Of a DNA stretch of 63,855 nt, positions 58,662 through 63,855 are shown piece after piece (the stretch's first letter is position 1; every line of letters starts with the position of its first letter). Below the pieces are notes generated by a model, which saw nothing but the letters and a program-made list of their open reading frames with translations, was not told the origin of the DNA and ran no database searches. The position numbers and the translations under genes are program-made. The stretch is from a virus: positions 1 through 63,855 of the IMG/VR virus record IMGVR_UViG_3300044638_005305; one strand, 5' to 3'.

Positions 58662-59065
58662 TTTGTTTGCATTTGCAACTCTTCGCCAGTTAAAGCAAAG
58701 TAAATGTTTTGAAGTTGGTGTAAGTATTGGATTTTAGATGCACAACTAAACCAGTTTAAATTATCTTTATTTTCTTGAATAAATAAATTTGTTTTAAGGT
58801 TTTTATCTGCAAAAATAGCAATACTATCTTTAATAAAACTGCCATCTAAATCTTTTTCAAACCTGAACTTCAAAAGCCATTCATCTGTTACTGGAATGGG
58901 CTTTATTTGCTTTAGGCTAAAACAGCCAATACTTTTATTGTCCTTTAATAACCTAACAGTATTATCACATTGTAAGCTATGTATTGGTAAATCAAATTCC
59001 ATGTACTCATCGTTTATTATACAAAGTGTAACAAGATTACCAATTCGAAATTCGTTTAATTTCAT
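58658..59065 (-). CDS. Conserved Bacteroidota phage protein
   Basis: 135 residues. Starts MKLNEFRIGNLVTLCIINDEYMEFDLPIHSLQCDN, with PIPVTDEWLLKFRF in the middle and YLHQLQNIYFALTGEEL near the end: a pattern I recognise from many phages and prophages of Bacteroidota. Possibly an SH3-like beta start plus a helical tail. Function not established. Confidence 0.7.
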   Translation of the reverse strand: MKLNEFRIGNLVTLCIINDEYMEFDLPIHSLQCDNTVRLLKDNKSIGCFSLKQIKPIPVTDEWLLKFRFEKDLDGSFIKDSIAIFADKNLKTNLFIQENKDNLNWFSCASKIQYLHQLQNIYFALTGEELQMQTK

Positions 59066-59073
59066 ATATTTTT

Positions 59074-59310
59074 TTATTTGGTTAAGTATTCAAGTTCTTT
59101 AATTCGATTCTCAATAGTGTTTCTTAACCCGCTACTAAATCGGAATTTAAATGTCATTTGGCGCAGTCGGTTACAATCTGTAACTTCCGATAGCTTAACT
59201 CCTTTTAAATCGCCAAAATCAAAAACAAAGTCGGATTTTAGATTTTCGATTTCGTTGCCAATTACATCAAAGGCAATTAGCTTGTTGGAAATTCTTTTGA
59301 CTTTATACAT
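59074..59310 (-). CDS. Small basic phage protein, unknown
   Basis: 78 residues (MYKVKRISNKLIAFDVIGNEIENLKSDFVFDFGDLKGVKLSEVTDCNRLRQMTFKFRFSSG...). Beta-rich N-terminus, basic helix at end. Overlaps the 140-aa gene by eight bases. No family recognised. Confidence 0.6.
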   Translation of the reverse strand: MYKVKRISNKLIAFDVIGNEIENLKSDFVFDFGDLKGVKLSEVTDCNRLRQMTFKFRFSSGLRNTIENRIKELEYLTK

Positions 59311-59725
59311 TGTGTTTTTTTTGTTTGTCTAAAAACCATTGAGGGATTTCTCGGGATGCGTTTTCGTACTTTTTCACTCCCATAGAGTTAATGACTTTTT
59401 CATCATCGCCTATATACAATACAATCTTATATACCAATTGATTATCATTTTCATCATCCCAAAAATAAGCCATTTCACCAATTTGTAACGGAGGTTCTGC
59501 ATCTATTGGAGTAAATCCGCCTTTTTCGAGTGAGTATTCAAACAAAGATAATATAGGAGATTTTGAACCCAAATGAGTACGTCCTGTTTCATCATAAATA
59601 TCATCAAGCCCCATATCATCAAACCACACTAAATAAGAGTAATCCTCTTCATAGTGATTGAGTTTTACCTCACCCCATCCATACCTCACATCAAATACCT
59701 TAGTTCCGATTTCTAATTTCTTCAT
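59303..59725 (-). CDS. Conserved Bacteroidota phage protein
   Basis: 140 residues. MKKLEIGTKVFDVRYGWGEVKLNHYEEDYSYLVWFDD suggests a small SH3-like barrel, followed by a GxMAYFWDDENDNQLVYKIVLYIGDDEKVINSMGVKKYENA segment resembling common Bacteroidota phage proteins. Function unknown. Confidence 0.65.
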   Translation of the reverse strand: MKKLEIGTKVFDVRYGWGEVKLNHYEEDYSYLVWFDDMGLDDIYDETGRTHLGSKSPILSLFEYSLEKGGFTPIDAEPPLQIGEMAYFWDDENDNQLVYKIVLYIGDDEKVINSMGVKKYENASREIPQWFLDKQKKHNV

Positions 59726-59726
59726 T

Positions 59727-59984
59727 TTATTTTGTTTTAGTTGTGAATAATTTTCTTAATGATTTCCTATCAGTAGATTTCATTTGATACTCATAATAAT
59801 ATCCTGCAGTTCCGTATCTGGTCTTAAATTTAATCTTTTTTCTTTTGCAGTAAAATTTGTGTTTGCGCTCCAGTTCGTCAATTCGAGTTGGCAGTTTGAC
59901 AGTTCCAAATTCTTTGACTCCTTTTAAAGTTGTTAACACTTCGCCCGAAAGCAAGGCGTTGAAAATCGCTTGTTTTTGTGTCAT
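59727..59984 (-). CDS. Winged-HTH protein
   Basis: 85 residues. MTQKQAIFNALLSGEVLTTLKGVKEFGTVKLPTRIDELERKHKFYCKRKKIKFKTRYGTAGYYYEYQM has the helix-turn-helix plus wing pattern common in phage replication operons, with strong basic charge in the wing. Follows the stop of the XRE-type gene directly (TAA-ATG). DNA-binding inferred. Confidence 0.75.
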   Translation of the reverse strand: MTQKQAIFNALLSGEVLTTLKGVKEFGTVKLPTRIDELERKHKFYCKRKKIKFKTRYGTAGYYYEYQMKSTDRKSLRKLFTTKTK

Positions 59985-60242
59985 TTAATTGATTTTATGG
60001 TTTAAAAATATGTCTATTGAAAGTTTATCCGAATAATTAAAAAGCATTTCCAAATCCATCTTTTTTTTCGATTCAAATTCTATGATTCTCCACCTGCCAA
60101 CATTTAACCAGTTAGCCATAAATGATTGTGTGAATCCTGCACTATCTCTTAAATGTCGGCAATCGTCAACAATCTTGTTGTAATTATCTTTGAATTGTTG
60201 GTAATTCTCGACATGGTTATTTTCTAAATCGTTGGTATCCAT
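59985..60242 (-). CDS. XRE-like HTH protein
   Basis: 85 residues. CRHLRDSAGFTQSFMANWLNVGRWRIIEFESKKKMDLEMLFNYSDKLSIDI resembles the Cro/CI helix-turn-helix, with Gln in TQSFMANWLNVGRWRIIEFE. N-terminus Asn/Glu-rich. Could bind the tandem palindromes at 55774-55830 or the palindrome at 62799-62812. Confidence 0.6.
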   Translation of the reverse strand: MDTNDLENNHVENYQQFKDNYNKIVDDCRHLRDSAGFTQSFMANWLNVGRWRIIEFESKKKMDLEMLFNYSDKLSIDIFLNHKIN

Positions 60243-60257
60243 AGGTTTGGTTTAAAA

Positions 60258-60282
60258 CATTCTCTTACCCAATAGTTAGCGG
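60258..60282 (-). repeat. Dispersed 3'-end repeat, copy 3 of 3
   Basis: Element of the same family as at 46306 and 55079 (CCGCTAACTATTGGGTAAGAGAATG on the minus strand). It lies 12 bases after the stop of the 60294-60617 gene and leads into the start region of the XRE-like gene. Confidence 0.7.
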
Positions 60283-60293
60283 AAATGCCGTTT

Positions 60294-60617
60294 TTAGGCA
60301 TCCCACTTTATTAAGTCCTTCACTTCTTCAATGGCTTGTTCTAAAGTTTCTCCGTTACCTAAAAATGCTTCTGTATTATAGGTTCGTCCAAACTCCGCAA
60401 CTATTCTTATTACTTGCTCTTTAGAAAAAACGGCACTATCCGCTAACATAGGGTTGGAAGAAATTTTAAATGCTTTCAGTGCTTCGATTACCGCCTTTGC
60501 TTCATTGTAGCTAATCAAAATACCTTCTTGCATTCCCCAGCTTACATCATGCATATTCTCGCCTTCTTTTTCCGCAAAGGCTACGCTTTTCTCTAATCTT
60601 TTAATTAAGTGTTCCAT
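60294..60617 (-). CDS. Small cassette-like protein
   Basis: 107 residues from ATG 60617 (MEHLIKRLEKSVAFAEKEGENMHDVSWGMQEGILISYNEAKAVIEALKAF...). Helical. The ATG at 60638 is further upstream and less likely. A spacer with GGCTTATAACGTTACG lies upstream. No family recognised. Confidence 0.6.
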   Translation of the reverse strand: MEHLIKRLEKSVAFAEKEGENMHDVSWGMQEGILISYNEAKAVIEALKAFKISSNPMLADSAVFSKEQVIRIVAEFGRTYNTEAFLGNGETLEQAIEEVKDLIKWDA

Positions 60618-60665
60618 ATTTATATTTTTGTTAAGCATTTAAAACTATCTCCAACCCTCGTAACG

Positions 60666-60887
60666 TTATAAGCCATTTTGTAAATCCTTACACATCATTT
60701 CACAAGCCTTGCCAAATCCTACTGCAAAGCTATTTGCTTTCTCTTGTGCCATTTCATCACTACCATACAAGCTAACAAAGTGCTTTTGTAGTTTAATCAA
60801 ATTTTCACCAGAAAAACGGCTTATAACATCAGTTATAAGTAATGGCTGGCTTTGTGGTTTATCAATGTTTTTTGCTTCTATTGTCAT
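60666..60887 (-). CDS. Small cassette-like protein
   Basis: 73 residues (MTIEAKNIDKPQSQPLLITDVISRFSGENLIKLQKHFVSLYGSDEMAQEKANSFAVGFGKACEMMCKDLQNGL). Upstream gap carries GTAAC-g-GTTAC and GAGTAGT/ACTACTC hairpins. Helical protein, no family recognised. Confidence 0.6.
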   Translation of the reverse strand: MTIEAKNIDKPQSQPLLITDVISRFSGENLIKLQKHFVSLYGSDEMAQEKANSFAVGFGKACEMMCKDLQNGL

Positions 60888-60959
60888 TTGTTCTAAATTT
60901 AAAGTGAGTAGTTCTAATCAGCCACTACTCATAGCTGTAACCGTTACATCGAAATCCGC

Positions 60960-61388
60960 TTAATTAATACTCGCCACTATCTCACCAATATAATCTCTAA
61001 TCTTCTCGGTGTATTTGCCATCGAATTTTAAATCTGCTGCTATCCTATCTCTGCCATTAATCACACTTGCATGATGTCTATTATTTAATTTTCCTAATTC
61101 AGTAACAGTCAATCCGCAATGCTTATAAGCAAGATAAAAGTGGATATGTCTTGCCATTACAATATTAGTAAGCCTTGATGTACCTTTTAATTTTTCAAGT
61201 GAAATTTCGGTAACTTTTGAAACAATCTTTAGTAACTCATCATGCTTTACGACATTGTTTTTTACGTCTTTTGGCTGTGGCTTTTTTTTGCCAACCATAA
61301 AATGGATATGTGAAAATGTCTTAGGCTCAAATTCCTTTTCGTAGAATCTTGAAAATGTTACTTGTTTACGTCTGTTTATGATTTGCAT
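60960..61388 (-). CDS. DnaA domain-IV-like replication protein
   Basis: 142 residues from ATG 61388. Residues 52-122, LLKIVSKVTEISLEKLKGTSRLTNIVMARHIHFYLAYKHCGLTVTELGKLNNRHHASVINGRDRI, match the C-terminal DNA-binding domain of DnaA, with the signature helix (MARHIHFYLA) and the NRHHASVINGRDRI recognition segment. No AAA+ domain is present, so it cannot itself melt an origin; it may bind DnaA-like boxes to recruit or block the host initiator. It overlaps the exonuclease gene by 13 bases. Confidence 0.85.
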   Translation of the reverse strand: MQIINRRKQVTFSRFYEKEFEPKTFSHIHFMVGKKKPQPKDVKNNVVKHDELLKIVSKVTEISLEKLKGTSRLTNIVMARHIHFYLAYKHCGLTVTELGKLNNRHHASVINGRDRIAADLKFDGKYTEKIRDYIGEIVASIN

Positions 61389-62116
61389 ACCCACGCTGTT
61401 TTATCGTTAATAATTACTTCACCATCCCAGTTCACCCAGTTAATGTCTTTTAGCTTTTGATACCTTTTTTTACTAACAAACTGCATGTAAAAAAATTCAT
61501 CTTCATCCATTATTTTGGCGTTCCTTAATAGTTCATCTGCAACTCCGATTAAAGGATATTTTTCTTCACACGTTGCTAAAATCTTATCGCACGTTTCTTC
61601 ATCTTTTGGAACTTCATGAATGTAAAACCTTTCTTCCAAAGGGAACGGATATTCACTCCAATCATCTTGCCCGAATTCTTCTGGCTTAGTTAAATAGTTA
61701 ATCAGATAACCATAATCAACATTCAATGCCATCATTTGAACTTGTAATTGAAGATAGTACTTTTTAGCCAATTTATCGCACTGTTCAAAGTAGTTGAATA
61801 TTGAGTATTGACATTTAGAATCTGCAACCCATTTGCCCTCTAAAATAGCGTCAGGCGTAGCTCCAAGTTTATCATTCACTTTATAAAATGTTTGATTTGG
61901 CTCACCCCCATAAATAGAGGTGAGTATTTCAATTGCCGTTACTTCATTTACTATTCCATGCAACATTGGTTTTGTGCTGATTTCTTTTTTAAGTCCGTTT
62001 AAGTTTTCGGCTATTTCAAAGATATAGTTCAAAGCTGTTTTACCTTGACCACCTGCCATTAAATCCCCGATTCTACTTGCACTAAAGAAACCTTTTTTAT
62101 TATTTTGATTTATCAT
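61376..62116 (-). CDS. YqaJ-like phage exonuclease
   Basis: 246 residues. Lambda-exonuclease/YqaJ core: MLHGIVNEVTAIEIL (His53, Asn57, Glu58), GATPDAILEGKWVADSKCQ (Asp89, then Asp-Ser-Lys at 99-101 in place of the usual E-x-K), and QLQVQMMALN. It would produce 3' single strands for the annealing protein encoded just upstream in the same direction. The replaced Glu by Asp is a mild oddity. Confidence 0.85.
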   Translation of the reverse strand: MINQNNKKGFFSASRIGDLMAGGQGKTALNYIFEIAENLNGLKKEISTKPMLHGIVNEVTAIEILTSIYGGEPNQTFYKVNDKLGATPDAILEGKWVADSKCQYSIFNYFEQCDKLAKKYYLQLQVQMMALNVDYGYLINYLTKPEEFGQDDWSEYPFPLEERFYIHEVPKDEETCDKILATCEEKYPLIGVADELLRNAKIMDEDEFFYMQFVSKKRYQKLKDINWVNWDGEVIINDKTAWVCKS

Positions 62117-62675
62117 GTTTGCTTCTTTTATTATTTTTCATCATTGACAAATAGCCTTTTGAAACCTTATAAATTTTCATTATTTCAGATGGCTTAATTT
62201 TTTCTAAAATCATTCTTTTCATATTTTCAATTTCGCAATCTTTAAATTTATGAAAGTTGCATTTTTCGCCTTTTCGTGGATTCCTAAACAATCCCATCCC
62301 TTTTGTGCATTTACCTAACACTATATACGAATGCTTTTCATTTTCAGAATAAGTAACCCATTCCAAATTTTCAACCCTATTATCTGTTTTTATGCCATTT
62401 ATATGATTCACACATGGTTTATTTTCAGGATTTATTATAAAAGATTGAGCAACAAGCCTATGTACATTTTTTGTGTTTTTTTTACCCAAACAACAAGCTA
62501 AATATGTATTTTTTGTCCTTAGGGATAATTTTAGTATCTTTTCTTTTGACTTTCTAAAAAAGTTATTTTTGGTTTTAATAAATCGGGATAACGATTTTAT
62601 CCTTCCTAAATTACTAACCTCGTACTTGCCTTCATATCCTAAAATAGGCTTCCAAATTTCTTTTTGTTTTTTCAT
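62100..62675 (-). CDS. HNH homing-type endonuclease with NUMOD4
   Basis: 191 residues from ATG 62675. NUMOD4 at about 6-60 (EIWKPILGYEGKYEVSNLGRIKSLSR), HNH core at 71-108 (VHRLVAQSF... NHINGIKTDNRVENLEWVT). Such genes are selfish inserts or helpers of phage DNA. Its ATG directly follows the U-run of the 62676-62780 leader, and it overlaps the exonuclease gene by 17 bases, so it is now embedded in the recombination operon. Confidence 0.88.
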   Translation of the reverse strand: MKKQKEIWKPILGYEGKYEVSNLGRIKSLSRFIKTKNNFFRKSKEKILKLSLRTKNTYLACCLGKKNTKNVHRLVAQSFIINPENKPCVNHINGIKTDNRVENLEWVTYSENEKHSYIVLGKCTKGMGLFRNPRKGEKCNFHKFKDCEIENMKRMILEKIKPSEIMKIYKVSKGYLSMMKNNKRSKHDKSK

Positions 62676-62780
62676 AAAAAATACCCACAAACATTACAAA
62701 GGCAATCCAGTCGAGCAGATACGCTCAAAAGGCAATGTAACGAATGTGGGATTTTTTAAATGTTTTCATAACTGGATTGC
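62676..62780 (-). ncRNA. Leader RNA with interlocked terminator/anti-terminator helices
   Basis: Minus-strand order: A GCAATCCAGT (62780-62771), B CCCACA-ttc-GTTACA (62750-62736), hairpin GAGC/GCTC (62726-62713), A' ACTGGATTGC (62711-62702), B' TGTAAT-gtt-TGTGGG (62697-62684), UAUUUUUU (62683-62676), ATG (62675). A/A' is a perfect 10-bp helix; B/B' is an interrupted terminator. They interlock as A-B-A'-B', forming a pseudoknot or competing structures that could decide readthrough into the HNH-exonuclease operon. Confidence 0.7.
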
Positions 62781-62784
62781 ATTG

Positions 62785-62812
62785 CAAATATAGCAAAAGT
62801 ATTTATAAATAC
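62785..62812 (-). promoter_or_regulatory. Promoter with overlapping 14-bp palindrome
   Basis: TATATTTG (62792-62785) preceded by TTG 19 bases upstream. Between them is the perfect palindrome GTATTTATAAATAC (62799-62812), a likely repressor operator for the recombination operon. Confidence 0.7.
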
Positions 62813-62840
62813 AAGAAATGAAGCCGTAAACATTCCTTTT

Positions 62841-63062
62841 TTATTTTCCATTGCATTCAGGGTTTTCGTTAAAAGACCTCCAGTTAGCTCCATTTACCAT
62901 TCTTTCCTCTATGCCATTTAGATAGTATGATTTTTGCATTAAAATTTCGTATTCAATAGCGTTTTCAACATAAAAATCAATTATAGATTTAGACATACAG
63001 TCTTTAGGCAAATATTTCTTAATGCTTTCATAAAGCATTTCCGATGCTGTTCTATTTTCCAT
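62841..63062 (-). CDS. Small phage protein, unknown function
   Basis: 73 residues (MENRTASEMLYESIKKYLPKDCMSKSIIDFYVENAIEYEILMQKSYYLNGIEERMVNGANWRSFNENPECNGK). Complete copy of the gene cut at the left edge. Its ATG overlaps the 3' end of the annealing-protein gene by 11 bases. Helical. Function unknown. Confidence 0.65.
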   Translation of the reverse strand: MENRTASEMLYESIKKYLPKDCMSKSIIDFYVENAIEYEILMQKSYYLNGIEERMVNGANWRSFNENPECNGK

Positions 63063-63624
63063 TTAGTTCGATTTTACGTTTAGTGAATAATGCCTTTGAT
63101 TTGCTTTGTTCAACAGGAAGTAAAGAATCGTAAAGCAGTCCTAATTCGTCAAGGTTATTGCATTTTGATAGCTTTTCTTTTATCAGTTCTAAATCAACTT
63201 CTACTTCAATCATTGGCAAATCTTCACCTGAGTAGATATAAAGCCCAAGTCCAAACATTGCAAGATTCTTAACTAAGCATCTCATAATTGCTGTGTTAAT
63301 ATCAAACATTGTGGCAGGGGTAACATCCTTATTAAATTTCTGATATACAACGTGCTTTTGCGCTCTGTTCGCGCCATCCATTACGGGCAATTGCATCGGG
63401 ATTGTTTCGCCATCAATAGTTACTTCTGTTTGAACCAAGTACCCTAAGTTTTCATCGAATAGGTAAGGTTTGCCATCAAAGTTTACAACTCTGTAATTTG
63501 CAGTTGCATAGCGTTTTTTGACCTCATTCCATGCCCACGACCAGCTAAGGTAAGAGAGTCCGTTTTTCTTTTCAATTTTGTCGGCACAATCTACCGAGCC
63601 TAATGTTTCAAATACTGTTTTCAT
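63052..63624 (-). CDS. DUF1071/Sak3-like single-strand annealing protein
   Basis: 190 residues from ATG 63624. MKTVFETLGSVDCADKIEKKNGLSYLSWSWAWNEVKKRYATANYRV and later TEVTIDGETIPMQLPVMDGANRAQ match the DUF1071/Sak3-like annealing proteins, a family distinct from ERF. Its last ~40 residues (KLSKCNNLDELGLLYDSLLPVEQSKSKALFTKRKIELNGK) and the leader before the ATG are shared with the ERF copy at 71-619. Works with the YqaJ exonuclease. Confidence 0.85.
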   Translation of the reverse strand: MKTVFETLGSVDCADKIEKKNGLSYLSWSWAWNEVKKRYATANYRVVNFDGKPYLFDENLGYLVQTEVTIDGETIPMQLPVMDGANRAQKHVVYQKFNKDVTPATMFDINTAIMRCLVKNLAMFGLGLYIYSGEDLPMIEVEVDLELIKEKLSKCNNLDELGLLYDSLLPVEQSKSKALFTKRKIELNGK

Positions 63625-63730
63625 TTGGTTTATTTGATTAATGCTGCAATCAAGATTACAGCGGTGAATAATAAAAAGTAAATAGCTAATTGAGCAATCC
63701 AACCCAACGAGCAAAAGTATTTAAGGAATC

Positions 63731-63855
63731 TCATACTCCTGGTCTAAATGTATCGGAAGTATTACACTCTCTGTAATATTCCGTATTGGAATTAAGAATA
63801 TCAATATCTTCTTTGAACTCTTTTGCTAAATGCTTTTCAGCTATAAGGATTCTCC
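63731..63855 (-). CDS. Partial gene, right-edge haplotype copy
   Basis: C-terminal ~40 codons of the gene at 726-992, cut by the window end. The end reads YYRECNTSDTFRPGV versus YYREDNTSSTFRLGV in the left copy, with clustered substitutions. Shows haplotype divergence beside the annealing-protein gene. Confidence 0.65.
   Translation of the reverse strand, partial: RILIAEKHLAKEFKEDIDILNSNTEYYRECNTSDTFRPGV

Larger units (their letters stand above)
62982..63855. repeat. Right-end copy of the left-end locus
   Basis: 62982-63170 matches 1-189 almost perfectly, and 63615-63855 matches 610-850 with a two-base gap and some substitutions. Between them the central annealing-protein body is unrelated. 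This shows the ends come from the same locus with two haplotypes rather than identical terminal repeats. Confidence 0.9.

Noticed and set aside
1-63855. tRNA genes, CRISPR arrays, insertion sequences, reverse transcriptase or diversity-generating elements
   Set aside because: No cloverleaf, regular repeat-spacer array, transposase or template/variable repeat pair was seen, even though the fibre protein has an Mtd-type N-terminus.

Overview
The window reads as an essentially complete genome of a tailed bacteriophage of Bacteroidota, most like a podovirus with a crAss-like or P22-like virion module. Support for this: nearly every stretch is coding and arranged in long, tightly overlapping operons. 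There is a full virion set (TerL, portal, scaffold-like protein, major capsid protein, ring/stabilization proteins, giant ejected proteins) plus lysis, replication and recombination genes. The DNA is AT-rich, ribosome-binding sites lack Shine-Dalgarno character, and promoters fit the Bacteroidota pattern TTTG-N17..21-TAnnTTTG. A tyrosine recombinase suggests a temperate or integrative lifestyle. No tRNA, rRNA, IS element or CRISPR array was seen.

The two ends are the same locus: 62982-63855 realigns to 1-850. The molecule therefore looks circular or circularly permuted, with a unit of about 62,981 bp. The copies are not identical. They carry two unrelated single-strand annealing proteins (ERF-type on the left, DUF1071/Sak3-like on the right) grafted between an identical leader and an identical C-terminal tail.

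Layout. 1-2247 (-): recombination protein and small early genes. 2231-7867 (-): metallophosphoesterase, then lysis genes (M15 endolysin, membrane proteins, holin-like) and a tail fibre pair. 7995-8276 (-): SSB-like protein. 8373-14507 (+): XRE regulator, membrane protein, two GroES-like proteins, and a sugar/glycosylation module (two glycosyltransferases, DegT-type aminotransferase, NeuD/PglD-type acyltransferase). 14504-42903 (-): the virion operon, including a ferritin tucked between two giant polyvalent proteins (tandem ADP-ribosyltransferase-like domains; zincin plus LPD38-like region). 43013-43522 (+): isolated unit with its own promoter and terminator. 43590-45767 (+): TerL. 45764-47133 (-): RepL-like winged-helix protein, small genes and MazG-like protein. 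47134-47852: regulatory, palindrome-rich non-coding DNA. 47853-54981 (+): accessory anti-restriction/integration island (ArdA, many very small genes, a structured RNA, integrase). 55097-63624 (-): small cassette-like genes, primase-helicase, DUF6291-type replication protein, nucleotide-metabolism and HTH genes, a DnaA domain-IV protein, YqaJ exonuclease, HNH endonuclease and annealing protein.

The most unusual regulatory signal is three transcript leaders (62676-62780 and 58274-58366 on the minus strand, 53276-53421 on the plus strand). Each begins just after a TAnnTTTG promoter and shows the same interlocked helix order A-B-A'-B', in which B/B' is a terminator with a U-run and A pairs perfectly with its loop. 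In the two minus-strand cases the U-run runs straight into the start codon. Most function calls rest on motif recognition by eye; no database search was possible.
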